From the NCBI GenBank assembly GCA_944325345.1, contig CALUZV010000012.1, positions 1 through 64,000 on the forward strand: a DNA stretch of 64,000 bases, given 5' to 3'. Origin of the DNA: an uncultured Parabacteroides sp. GTDB lineage: Bacteria; Bacteroidota; Bacteroidia; Bacteroidales; Tannerellaceae. The notes below the pieces were generated by a model, which had not been told where the DNA came from, did not search any database, and worked only from the letters and a program-made list of their open reading frames with translations. This document shows, piece by piece, positions 28,136 through 37,050 of this stretch (positions are counted from its first letter, which is position 1; the number at the start of each line of letters is the position of its first letter). A program made the position numbers and the translations under genes.

Positions 28136-28690
28136 ATGTACGTTATGGTGAAGCATTTATTAAATGGTATATTGGTCACTCTTCTTTTTTCCTTCACGGC
28201 AAGCACACTTGTCGCCTGTACGGGTGATGGACCGACAGATGAAATGACGGAAATCCCTACACCTCCATCTGATGAAGGAGAAGACGATAATGAAGAAAAC
28301 AACGATGACAATGACAACAACGATAATGATAACGAAACTATGGAAAGAAACATAACCATCACGGTAAACGGGACATCGTTTGCCGCCACTCTTGAAGACA
28401 ACGAGGCCGGACGAGCCTTTGCCGCTCTATTGCCTTTGACTTTGGACATGAGCGAAATGAACGGCAATGAAAAATACCATTATCTGGATGAAAGCCTGCC
28501 GACGGAAAGCTACCGTCCGGGAACGATTCAGACAGGCGACTTGATGTTGTACGGCTCGTCCTGCGTTGTACTGTTCTACGAAACCTTTTCTTCGGGCTAT
28601 AGTTATACACGTTTAGGACGGATAAACAACCCGGAGGGTTTGGCGGCTGCTGTCGGCAGAGGAAATGTGACGGTCAGTTTTACGGACTAA
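28136..28690 (+). CDS. Cyclophilin-like-fold lipoprotein
   Basis: 184 residues. The signal peptide ends in a lipobox (LVAC, Cys at about residue 28), followed by a 40-residue linker very rich in Asp, Asn and Glu. The body, ITITVNGTSFAATLEDNEAGRAFAALLPLTLDMSEMNGNEKYHYL, matches the cyclophilin_like2 pattern. A second possible start is the ATG at 28145. It lies 9 bases after the hydrolase. Many Bacteroides islands carry the same pair beside an AraC gene. Confidence 0.82.
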   Translation: MYVMVKHLLNGILVTLLFSFTASTLVACTGDGPTDEMTEIPTPPSDEGEDDNEENNDDNDNNDNDNETMERNITITVNGTSFAATLEDNEAGRAFAALLPLTLDMSEMNGNEKYHYLDESLPTESYRPGTIQTGDLMLYGSSCVVLFYETFSSGYSYTRLGRINNPEGLAAAVGRGNVTVSFTD

Positions 28691-28774
28691 CCTCATCTCG
28701 GACGGTGATTATTCCGTAGGAGTAGTATCGGGAAGATAACAGATTAAACGATTTAATTTTTAAGACGATAGATT

Positions 28775-29623
28775 ATGCAACTGATTAGCAACAAAGAATT
28801 TGGAGGTGAACGCCCATTGTTTGCCTCGCACGACCTCCACTTGGACAACGTGACCATACTTGCAGGAGAGTCGGCCATTAAAGAATGCAGTAATATTGTA
28901 GCCACCAACTGCCGCTTTGAGGGAAACTATCCCTTTTGGCACGTGCATGGCTTTACCATTCAGAACTGCTATTTTGCCGTAGGAGGGCGTTCTGCACTTT
29001 GGTACTCCGACCATTTGAAAATGACGGATACGGTAATCGACGCGCCTAAGATGTTCCGTGAGATGAACGACATTGACATTGAGAATGTCGAAATGAACGA
29101 TGCGGACGAAGTGTTCTGGAGATGCAACTGCATCCAAGTGAAGAACCTCAAACTGCACGGCGGCACTTATCCGTTTATGTTCAGCAACGACATCTATGTG
29201 GACGGACTGGAAAGCGACAGCAAATACGTTTTCCAATATGTAAAGAATGTAGAGATACACCATGCGAAAATCACGACCAAGGATGCCTTTTGGGAAGTGG
29301 AGAATGTGACCATCTATGATTCCGAACTGAATGGGGAATATCTTGGCTGGCACTCGAAGAACCTGCGCCTTGTGAACTGTCATATCGCGGGCGAACAACC
29401 TCTCTGTTATGCGCACGACCTGATATTGGAGAATTGCACATTCGATGCCGCCTGCGACCGGGCGTTTGAGTATTCCACGCTGGATGCCGACATCAGAGGT
29501 GGCATCACCAATATCAAGAATCCCATGTCCGGGAGAATTGTGGCAGATTCCATCTGCTCTGTCACCATGGATGAGAATATCAAGGCTCCTGCCGATTGTG
29601 TGATTCAGGAACGCGGCAAATGA
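28775..29623 (+). CDS. DUF3737-family right-handed beta-helix protein
   Basis: 282 residues made of irregular beta-helix rungs of about 20 residues (SNIVATNCRFEGNYPFWHVHGFTIQNCYF; NVEIHHAKITTKDAFWEVENVTIYDSEL). The family is widespread in gut Firmicutes and Bacteroidetes and has no known function. No signal peptide is seen, so it is probably cytoplasmic. It lies in the AraC-linked operon, 1 base before the transporter gene. Confidence 0.85.
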   Translation: MQLISNKEFGGERPLFASHDLHLDNVTILAGESAIKECSNIVATNCRFEGNYPFWHVHGFTIQNCYFAVGGRSALWYSDHLKMTDTVIDAPKMFREMNDIDIENVEMNDADEVFWRCNCIQVKNLKLHGGTYPFMFSNDIYVDGLESDSKYVFQYVKNVEIHHAKITTKDAFWEVENVTIYDSELNGEYLGWHSKNLRLVNCHIAGEQPLCYAHDLILENCTFDAACDRAFEYSTLDADIRGGITNIKNPMSGRIVADSICSVTMDENIKAPADCVIQERGK

Positions 29624-29624
29624 G

Positions 29625-30542
29625 ATGAAAGCGACTGCCAGCAGATATGCTGTTGCCATCGCCTATTTCCTGATATATGTGGTATGGGGCTCCACCTATT
29701 ACTTCATCGGCGTGGCATTGGAAGATCTTCCGACTTTCCTGCTCGGTGCCTTGCGTTTCAGCGTGGCTGGGGTAGTGCTGCTTTTGTTGTGCCATATCCG
29801 TGGAGAAAAAGTGTTCCGTCCCGCGCTTGTCCACCGTTCCGCAATTAGCGGTATTGTGCTGCTTTTTGTGGACATGGCGGTCATTATGTTGGCGCAGCGT
29901 TATATAAACAGCAGTCTGGTCGCGATTGTCGCTTCCTCCACAGCCATCTGGATTACCTTGTTTGATGTGCCAATGTGGCGGCGGAACTTCCGCCATCCGT
30001 CCACGCTTGTGGGATTGTTGTTGGGATTTACAGGAGTGACCATGCTCTATATGGAGCAGTTGGACGGAGAAAGCGCATTAGGTCGGCATGGCGAATATGG
30101 CATACTGATTCTGATAGCGGGCTGCATCTCGTGGTCGCTGGGCACGCTTTATGCCAAATACCGCTCGTCGGCCATAGAAGAAGTGAACGGCTTTGCAGGC
30201 TCGGCATGGCAGATGCTGTTTGCCAGCCTGATGTTTTGGGCTTGTTTCGGATTGTCGGGAGAACGGTCTGCTACAAATCTTTCGGAAACATCCGGCACGG
30301 CTTGGTGGGCGTTGTTTTATCTGATTGTGTTCGGATCGCTGCTTGCCTATTCCGCATACGTATGGTTGCTGAAAGTGCGTCCGGCAACGGAAGTCGCCAC
30401 CCATGCCTACGTCAATCCAGTTGTAGCTGTCATTATCGGCGGGATTGGAGGCGAAGAAATAACAATGATTCAACTGGCGGGATTGGCTGTCATATTGGCC
30501 AGCGTCATGTTGGTTAATAGAAAAGACAAGAACTATGCTTAG
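29625..30542 (+). CDS. EamA/DMT-superfamily transporter
   Basis: 305 residues with about ten membrane helices in two EamA repeats: AIAYFLIYVVWGSTYYFIGVAL to MLYMEQLDG, then ILILIAGCISWSLGTLYAKY to ASVMLVN. Members export amino acids, metabolites or drugs; the substrate here is unknown. It starts 1 base after the DUF3737 stop and overlaps the next gene by 8 bases, so the three are translationally linked. Confidence 0.9.
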   Translation: MKATASRYAVAIAYFLIYVVWGSTYYFIGVALEDLPTFLLGALRFSVAGVVLLLLCHIRGEKVFRPALVHRSAISGIVLLFVDMAVIMLAQRYINSSLVAIVASSTAIWITLFDVPMWRRNFRHPSTLVGLLLGFTGVTMLYMEQLDGESALGRHGEYGILILIAGCISWSLGTLYAKYRSSAIEEVNGFAGSAWQMLFASLMFWACFGLSGERSATNLSETSGTAWWALFYLIVFGSLLAYSAYVWLLKVRPATEVATHAYVNPVVAVIIGGIGGEEITMIQLAGLAVILASVMLVNRKDKNYA

Positions 30543-31758
30543 TACAAATGATATTTCCCCTGTAAAGACTTCCGAACGGTATGTTATCCTCGATGCCCTG
30601 CGCGGCTTTGCCCTATTAGGCATCTGTATGGCAAATTTTCCGGAGTTTTCCCTTTACACGTTTCTTTTGCCGGAAACGGTGGCAGCTATGCCTACGGCTG
30701 TGGCAGACAGGATTACCCGTTACCTGCTGTATATCTTTGTCGACGGCAAGTTCTATACGCTGTTTTCCCTGCTGTTCGGCATCGGCTTCTCCATCATCAT
30801 CCGCAATGCGGAGCGGAAAGGGACGAACGGATTCCGCATCTTTTACCGGAGGATGGGGATGCTGCTTCTCTTCGGCTTCCTGCACCTGATGTTCATCTGG
30901 AGCGGAGACATTCTGATGCTGTATGCCTTGTTGGGAATGTTACTTCCGTTGTTCAGGCGTGTATCGGACAAGAAACTGCTTGGGTGGGCATTGTTCTTCC
31001 TTATCCTGCCGATAGCTATGGATGGCGTATGCGAAATGACTCATACCAACTTGGCACTCCCGTTCATTCATTTGCAAGATACCTATTGTGCAAAATATGG
31101 CATCAACGAAGCCAACTTTGCCTATTGGCTGCACGATGCGGAGGACTATGGCACGGTATTCCAGTTCCTTGTGCAAGGGGCTTGCGTCCGGATGCAGGAG
31201 TTCATCATCGGGAACCGCTATTTCAAAGTCTTGGGATTGTTCCTTATCGGCTTTTACATCGGCAGGCATCGCGTCTATGCCGATTTGGAAGGCGGAAGGA
31301 ACTTGCTGGTGAAAGTCTTTCGTTGGGGCTTCACGCTGGGTCTGCCCTGTTCGCTCCTCTATGCCTGGAGCTGCATGAGCGGGCATCCTTTCGGAAATAC
31401 CCTGCACAGCGTGTGCTATTTCATCAGCGTCTATCCGCTCGGCTTCGCCTATGCCGCAGGCCTGTGCCTCCTCTATCTGAAATGGAAAGAAGGAAGTATA
31501 TGGAAATGGCTGGCTGCTCCGGGACGGATGGCATTGACGAACTACATCGGGCAATCCGTCATTGGTATGTTCCTGTTCTATGGCATCGGCTTGGGATGGG
31601 GGAGCACCATCGGACTATGGCAGACGGAAGTAATTGTGCTGGCGGTCTTCCTGTTTCAAATGCTGTTCAGCCGTCTGTGGCTTTCCGGTTTCAGATTCGG
31701 ACCATTGGAATGGATATGGCGGATGCTAACCTATGGGAAATGGCTTGCTATAAGATGA
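30535..31758 (+). CDS. DUF418-family (YeiB-like) membrane protein
   Basis: 407 residues. The N-terminal RYVILDALRGFALLGICMANFPEFSL and the C-terminal DUF418 block (PLGFAYAAGLCLLYLKWKEG, LTNYIGQSVIGMFLFYGIGLGWG, PLEWIWRMLTYGKWLAI) are characteristic. There are about ten membrane helices, and the family is distantly related to acyltransferase-3 proteins. The role is unknown. It is the last gene of the AraC-linked operon and overlaps the transporter gene by 8 bases. Confidence 0.88.
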   Translation: MLSTNDISPVKTSERYVILDALRGFALLGICMANFPEFSLYTFLLPETVAAMPTAVADRITRYLLYIFVDGKFYTLFSLLFGIGFSIIIRNAERKGTNGFRIFYRRMGMLLLFGFLHLMFIWSGDILMLYALLGMLLPLFRRVSDKKLLGWALFFLILPIAMDGVCEMTHTNLALPFIHLQDTYCAKYGINEANFAYWLHDAEDYGTVFQFLVQGACVRMQEFIIGNRYFKVLGLFLIGFYIGRHRVYADLEGGRNLLVKVFRWGFTLGLPCSLLYAWSCMSGHPFGNTLHSVCYFISVYPLGFAYAAGLCLLYLKWKEGSIWKWLAAPGRMALTNYIGQSVIGMFLFYGIGLGWGSTIGLWQTEVIVLAVFLFQMLFSRLWLSGFRFGPLEWIWRMLTYGKWLAIR

Positions 31759-31795
31759 ATACAGCATATTAGGATAATCAAGTATGATGTAAAAA

Positions 31796-33073
31796 ATGGA
31801 ACATTTGTCGCTGCGATATAGAATTCTCATAGGGTACATATTGTTGATATCTATTGTCGGGAGTATGGTTGCCATATTATTGTATGAACATCGTCAAATG
31901 AATATAATTGAATCTGAGGCTCATGAAGTACAACTGATTAGATACCATATAGTTGCTATACATCAAAACCTTATTAATTTATCTATATTAGGCGAGAACG
32001 TCATCGGGTGGGTAGAAGCCGACAGCACCCGTTACCGCGCCCTCCGCCTACGCACCGACAGCCTGCTGCAAGCCTTGAAGCCCCATTGCCGGGACTATGT
32101 GCGCCCGGCACAGATAGACACCCTGCGTACCCTCTTGGCGGAAAAGGAAGCCCACCTGCTGCATCTGACGGAAATCCTTGCCCGTCAGGACGAGGCGGAC
32201 AGTCTCTTGGTGAACCACCTGCCCGAAGTGGCGAGACGTGCCACCCGTGTGCGTACCATCGAGCAAAAGAAAAAAGGCATAGCCGGGGCTTTCGGCGGCA
32301 AGAAAACTGTGCAGGTGCTTCCCTCCGCCAAGGAACTGCATCAGTTCAGCGACAGCCTGATAGCCCTGCAACAGCGGCAGACGGCGGAAATGGATGCCTA
32401 CGCCGACAGCCTGCGCAACCGCAACCGGGCATTGAACCGGGAACTGAACCGCCTCGTCAGCGACCTCGACACGCAGGCACAGACCGCCTTCGGGCATCGG
32501 GAACGAAAGATAGCCGAAGCACAGGCATTGTCCGTGCGGCTGTTCACCATTACCATATCCTCCGCCATCATCCTGCTGTTCTTGTCCTACCTCGCCATCC
32601 ACCGGGAAATGAAACGCAACGACCAAGAGCGGAAGCGGCGCGAGAAACTCATCGGCGAGTTGCAGGAAAGCAACGAGGCGAATAGGAAGCTAATCAAGCT
32701 GCGGCGCAACCTCATCCAGAATGTAACCCACGAACTGCGCACCCCATTGACCGCCATCAGCGGCAACGCCGAACTGCTGCTGAACGACACGGAGGCGGAC
32801 AGTCGTATGCGCCACGCACAGACCATCCACGATGCCGCCGGGCGCATGGCAGGGATGATTAACAGCCTGCTTGTGTATTTCCGATTGGACAGCAGCAAGG
32901 AAACGCCAAGCGTCAAGCCGTTCAAGCTATGCTCAATTACCGAAACATTGAAAACAGAGTTTGAGCCATTGGCAAAGGACAAGGGTCTTGACTTCAAAAC
33001 GGAGGGTGTGTCAAAAACTAAAATGGCCACATCCAAAGGTTACATTGTAACTATAGGTCGTATCAAGCTCTGA
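31796..33073 (+). pseudogene. RteA-like sensor histidine kinase, truncated by a MITE
   Basis: Two membrane helices (about 8-30 and 242-262) bracket a long helical extracytoplasmic domain. A HisKA dimerisation helix follows with the phospho-acceptor His at about residue 312 (THELRTPLTAI). Native sequence stops near residue 402 (KDKGLDFKTE), where the end of a small transposable element begins; the last 22 codons belong to that element. The HATPase domain is missing, so it cannot autophosphorylate. The first 190 bases are AT-rich and the rest strongly GC-rich, as if two alleles were joined. Similarity to CTnDOT RteA is inferred from domain layout. Confidence 0.8.
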
Positions 33074-33171
33074 ATTGAGTAATGATACGACCATTTCTTT
33101 AGTTTTTAGGATGCTCAAATTTCAAATTGTAAGTTCATCTTTTCAAAAATTGAGTTTCGGCACACCTTCTT
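33002..33171. mobile_element. MITE with GAGGGTGTG-type terminal inverted repeats
   Basis: The left end GAGGGTGTGTCAAAA (33002) and the right end, read inverted, GAAGGTGTGCCGAAA (to 33171) match at 12 of 15 bases. Sub-terminal words (AAAAACTAAAATGG and its inverted near-copy) extend the symmetry, and an inner perfect inverted repeat GGTCGTATCA/TGATACGACC surrounds the centre. No transposase frame fits in 170 bases. The ends look like those of Bacteroidetes insertion sequences. It truncates the kinase gene and stops 5 bases before the trpA stop codon. Confidence 0.75.
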
Positions 33172-33176
33172 TGTGT

Positions 33177-33941
33177 TTATTTCAACAGCTGCTTCAATTC
33201 ATCCGCCGCTTTCGTCCCGTTTTCCCCCAACATCTGGACAAACTTGCTGCCAATGATGGCGCCGTTGGCATGGGCAAAAGCCGCTTCGAGGGTGTCGTGA
33301 TTGCTGACGCCAAAGCCGATTAGGCGGGGATTGCGGAGGTTCATGGCTTGGATGCGCCGGAAATAAGCCTGCTTGTGCTGGTCGAAAGTCCGCTGCGCAC
33401 CGGTAGTCGCCGCGCTGGAAACCATGTAGATGAAGCCACTCGTGTGGGCATCGATTTCGCGGATGCGCTCCTCGGAAGTTTCTGGGGTGATGAGCATAAT
33501 CATCCGCAGGTCGTATCGGTCGGCCACGGGTTTGTATTCCGAGAGATATTCGGCGAAGGGAAGGTCGGGGATGATGATGCCGTCAATCCCGGTTTCGCGG
33601 CAACTTTCGCAGAAATGCTCGAAGCCATATTGCATGATTGGATTAAGGTAACCCATCAGGATGACCGGAATGCGAACCTTCGGACGCATCTCCTTCAGTT
33701 GGCTGAAGAGAAGGCGGAGACTCATGCCGTTGCGCAAGGCTTGTGTCGAAGCCTGCTGGATGACAGGGCCGTCCGCCATCGGGTCGGAAAAGGGAATACC
33801 GATTTCAACCATGTCGATGCCAGCCTCTTGGAGGGATTGGAGGACGGGCATTGTGTCGTCTAATGTAGGATAACCGGCCGGGTAATAGATGGACATAATC
33901 CGGCTTTGCTTTTGCGTGAATAAAGAGTTTATACGGTTCAT
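33177..33941 (-). CDS. trpA: Tryptophan synthase alpha subunit
   Basis: 254 residues. [25 protein letters not shown] carries the catalytic Glu and Asp, and [16 protein letters not shown] and [10 protein letters not shown] line the indole-glycerol-phosphate pocket. It cleaves indole-3-glycerol phosphate and passes indole to TrpB. It is the last gene of the trp operon. Its natural downstream region has been replaced by the MITE, whose inner hairpin might now serve as terminator. Confidence 0.96.
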   Translation of the reverse strand: MNRINSLFTQKQSRIMSIYYPAGYPTLDDTMPVLQSLQEAGIDMVEIGIPFSDPMADGPVIQQASTQALRNGMSLRLLFSQLKEMRPKVRIPVILMGYLNPIMQYGFEHFCESCRETGIDGIIIPDLPFAEYLSEYKPVADRYDLRMIMLITPETSEERIREIDAHTSGFIYMVSSAATTGAQRTFDQHKQAYFRRIQAMNLRNPRLIGFGVSNHDTLEAAFAHANGAIIGSKFVQMLGENGTKAADELKQLLK

Positions 33942-33951
33942 ATTCGTTGAA

Positions 33952-35394
33952 TTATTGATTTGTTATACAAGAAATGATTTGTTGGACTAAGGCAGGGTCT
34001 TTGACGCCAGGCGAACATTCCACCCCGCTGTTCAAGTCGATGCCCGCCCAATAAGGATGGGCAAAGTTTCGCAGTTGCTCCTTGTTTTGTAGCGAAAGAC
34101 CGCCGCTGAGCAGGAAGGGAATAGGCAACCGATAGTCGGCGAGAATATCCCAATCGAAACTCCGGCCGGAGCCGCCGCGAGACGAGCAACGCGTATCGAA
34201 AAGGAAGTAATCGACGCTCTCAACGTAGTCTTCCAGCGGCTTCAAGTCTTCGGCAGAAGCGATACCGAAGGCTTTCACGATTTTCAATCCGCTCTGTGTG
34301 CGAAGCTGGCTGCATTGGGCGGCAGACTCGTCGCCATGAAGCTGGATGTGTGTCAGCGAGAAATGGGCTGCCAATGTAAGTATCTGTTCGGCTCGTTCAT
34401 TGACAAACACGCCGAACTTCCGGCATTCCGCTTGATGTACGGCTTCGACCAATTTATCGTCTTCGATGCAGACACATCGCGGGGAGGGAGGATAATAGAT
34501 GAGGCCGATGGCGTTGGCTCCGGCAGCAAGCACCTCGCGGATATTCTCCGAATCCTTCATTCCGCATACTTTATAGATAAAGGCGGAATCTTGGATAAAC
34601 TGGCGAAGCGTTTCGCCCGGTTCCCCCGTCTTCATGAACGTCTCCCCGATAAGGAAGCCTCCGAAACCTTGTCCACGCAGGACGCGAAGCTGTTCCGGAC
34701 GACTGATGCCGCTCTCGGAGACCAGCAACGGCTGTGTATGCTTGTCGGGATGCTCCGAGAGAAAACGACGGATTCGCCCGACAAGTTGAAAGGAGTTTGC
34801 AACAGAAGTATGGAACGTTCCCAGATTGCGATTGTTTACGCCCAGCATATCCACTTCGGGACAAAGGCACCGAAGCTCTTCCTCCGAATGGATTTCGAGT
34901 AAGACCTCCAGCCCCAGCTGGTGGGCGAGCTGGGCAAAGCGATGGCAAGTCTCAGGCGAAAGGACGGCTGCGATAAGGAGCACCGCATCTGCCCCCAAAA
35001 GCTTGGCTTCATACAATTGATAAGCATCGATGACGAAGTCTTTCCGGAGCAGAGGCAAGTCCACGAGGAGGCGTGCTTGACGCAAATCTTCATCTTTTCC
35101 TCCGAAGAGACATTCATCCGTCAGGATAGAACAGGCAGAGGCACCGGCTCGCTCGTAGGCAGGGACAACTGATGCGACGTCGGCATCCGGATGCAACCAC
35201 CCTTTGGAAGGACTACGACGTTTGAACTCCGCAATAATCGAGGTCGGAGAAGAAGCCAAGGCAGCCTTCATCGAACGTGTCGGACGAGGGGAGGCAGACG
35301 CTATCCGTTGCTTTAATTGCTCAAGCGGGAGGAGGCGCTTCCTCTGCGCCACCTCTTCCTGCTTATGCGCTACAATTTGAGTGAGAATATCCAT
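33952..35394 (-). CDS. trpC: Fused indole-3-glycerol-phosphate synthase / phosphoribosylanthranilate isomerase (TrpCF)
   Basis: 480 residues forming two TIM barrels in one frame. TrpC covers about 1-265 ([43 protein letters not shown]) and TrpF about 268-480 (IYKVCGMKD with catalytic Cys, [26 protein letters not shown]). Both act in sequence after TrpD. The fusion resembles the enterobacterial order C-F. It starts 5 bases after trpD and ends 10 bases before trpA. Confidence 0.95.
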   Translation of the reverse strand: MDILTQIVAHKQEEVAQRKRLLPLEQLKQRIASASPRPTRSMKAALASSPTSIIAEFKRRSPSKGWLHPDADVASVVPAYERAGASACSILTDECLFGGKDEDLRQARLLVDLPLLRKDFVIDAYQLYEAKLLGADAVLLIAAVLSPETCHRFAQLAHQLGLEVLLEIHSEEELRCLCPEVDMLGVNNRNLGTFHTSVANSFQLVGRIRRFLSEHPDKHTQPLLVSESGISRPEQLRVLRGQGFGGFLIGETFMKTGEPGETLRQFIQDSAFIYKVCGMKDSENIREVLAAGANAIGLIYYPPSPRCVCIEDDKLVEAVHQAECRKFGVFVNERAEQILTLAAHFSLTHIQLHGDESAAQCSQLRTQSGLKIVKAFGIASAEDLKPLEDYVESVDYFLFDTRCSSRGGSGRSFDWDILADYRLPIPFLLSGGLSLQNKEQLRNFAHPYWAGIDLNSGVECSPGVKDPALVQQIISCITNQ

Positions 35395-35399
35395 ATACG

Positions 35400-36395
35400 T
35401 TAGCTATTTAGAGATAAGAAACGGAGAAAGGTGGCGCGCGCCTTGCCCGCCTCGAGGGATTCACGAGCTTCAGCTATGCAATCGGCCACCGGCAACTCCG
35501 GACGGATGACGTGGATAGCGAAACCGGCATTCGCGATGACGCAATCGCGTTGGGCCCGGGTTGCAGTCCCATCGAGCACGGCGTCGAAGATACGGGCCGC
35601 CGCTTCGGGAGTCTCGCCTCCATCGAGGTCGGCTTCGGCGATGCGCTGGAAGCCCAGCATCTCGGGGGTATAGAGTTTTTCTTTATCGGCAGTGGCTACT
35701 TTGAATTCGCCGGTGAGGGAGATTTCGTCGTAACCATCCAGACTATGTACCACGGCAAAGCGTGTCCTGCTCTCCTGATACGTATAATTATATAATCGGA
35801 GAAGAGGCAGATTATAGACGCCCAACAGCTGGTAGGTCGGCATTACCGGATTCACCAGCGGTCCCAGCATGTTGAAGAAACTGCGGACGCCGAGATGCTT
35901 GCGGACATTGGCAACGGCCTTGAGCGCCGGATTAAACAGCGGAGCATGGAGGTAAGCTAGGTTGCAATCCTCTATGGAGCGTCGTAATTGTTCCACATCG
36001 GTGGTAAACTTCACCCCGTGCTGCTGCATGACGTTGCTTGCGCCACTGACCGAAGTCGCTCCGTAATTCCCGTGCTTCACGACCTTGTAGCCGGCACCGG
36101 CGACAACGAAGCAAGCCGCCGTACTGATATTGAACGTATTCTTACCGTCGCCGCCCGTACCGACGATGTCAATGGGTTTGTATTCTGCCAAATCTACAGG
36201 GACACGCATATCTAACAAGGCTTCGCGGAAGCCCATCAGTTCATCTACGGAGATATTACGCATCAGGAAGACCGTGATGAGACTGGCGATTTGCGCATCG
36301 TCATAACAGCCGGTCGCGATATTGTGCAGGATGCGATGGGCTTCATCGCGTCCTAAGTATTGGTGCTCAAAGAGCCGGTAAAGGATGTCTTTCAT
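35400..36395 (-). CDS. trpD: Anthranilate phosphoribosyltransferase
   Basis: 331 residues. DIVGTGGDGKNTFNIST (PRPP loop), KHGNYGATSVSGASNVM and LGPLVNPVMP are diagnostic. It couples anthranilate with PRPP. The start at 36395 (MKDILYRLFEHQYL) is preferred; an in-frame ATG 11 codons upstream adds residues foreign to the family. It is downstream of trpG in the operon. Confidence 0.95.
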   Translation of the reverse strand: MKDILYRLFEHQYLGRDEAHRILHNIATGCYDDAQIASLITVFLMRNISVDELMGFREALLDMRVPVDLAEYKPIDIVGTGGDGKNTFNISTAACFVVAGAGYKVVKHGNYGATSVSGASNVMQQHGVKFTTDVEQLRRSIEDCNLAYLHAPLFNPALKAVANVRKHLGVRSFFNMLGPLVNPVMPTYQLLGVYNLPLLRLYNYTYQESRTRFAVVHSLDGYDEISLTGEFKVATADKEKLYTPEMLGFQRIAEADLDGGETPEAAARIFDAVLDGTATRAQRDCVIANAGFAIHVIRPELPVADCIAEARESLEAGKARATFLRFLSLNS

Positions 36396-36448
36396 TTTGT
36401 TTCGAGTTTTAAAGCATGAATAAATCAAATGTCCATCAAGAGGTGCAT

Positions 36449-37012
36449 TCAGCGAATCCAGTTTTCCAAGATTCGCCTTCCCTCCGGTGTCAGGACGGAC
36501 TCCGGGTGGAATTGAATGCCTCGTACGTCATATTCCCGATGACGGAGCGCCATAATCTCTCCATCCTCGCTCGTCTCCGCCGTTATTTCCAAGCAAGAAG
36601 GAAAATCCTCGCGGGAAACGACCCACGAATGATAGCGCCCCGCCATGAAGCGTTCTCCCATCCCTCGGAAGAGCGGTTCGTCGGCTATCACGCGGATTTC
36701 CGAGGCAACGCCATGATGCACCTCTTGTAGGTTCAGGAGTTTTGCCCCGAAAGCCTCGCCGATGGCTTGCTCGCCCAGGCAGACGCCCAAGATGCTCTTC
36801 TCGGGAGCATAACGGCGGATGAGCGGCAGAAGGATGCCCGCCTCTTCGGGGATGCCTGGTCCGGGAGAAAGGAGGATTTTGTCGAAGCGGGCTACATCTT
36901 CCAGCGCAATCTTATCGTTTCGATGCACTTCGACATCTGCCCCAAGCTCCTTCAGGATATGGAGGAGATTGTAAGTGAAAGAATCGTAATTATCTAAGAG
37001 TAAGATTTTCAT
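36449..37012 (-). CDS. trpG: Anthranilate synthase component II, glutamine amidotransferase
   Basis: 187 residues from the ATG at 37012 (MKILLLDNYDSF); the longer frame uses a TTG. LLSPGPGIPEEAG, the nucleophile region ILGVCLGEQAIGEAFG (Cys within GVCLGEQ) and GIQFHPESVLTPEG with His-Glu complete the triad. It supplies ammonia to TrpE. Confidence 0.95.
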   Translation of the reverse strand: MKILLLDNYDSFTYNLLHILKELGADVEVHRNDKIALEDVARFDKILLSPGPGIPEEAGILLPLIRRYAPEKSILGVCLGEQAIGEAFGAKLLNLQEVHHGVASEIRVIADEPLFRGMGERFMAGRYHSWVVSREDFPSCLEITAETSEDGEIMALRHREYDVRGIQFHPESVLTPEGRRILENWIR

Positions 37013-37050
37013 TTTGCAAGTCAATTTTATCTGTTATGTTCGTGTCTTTT

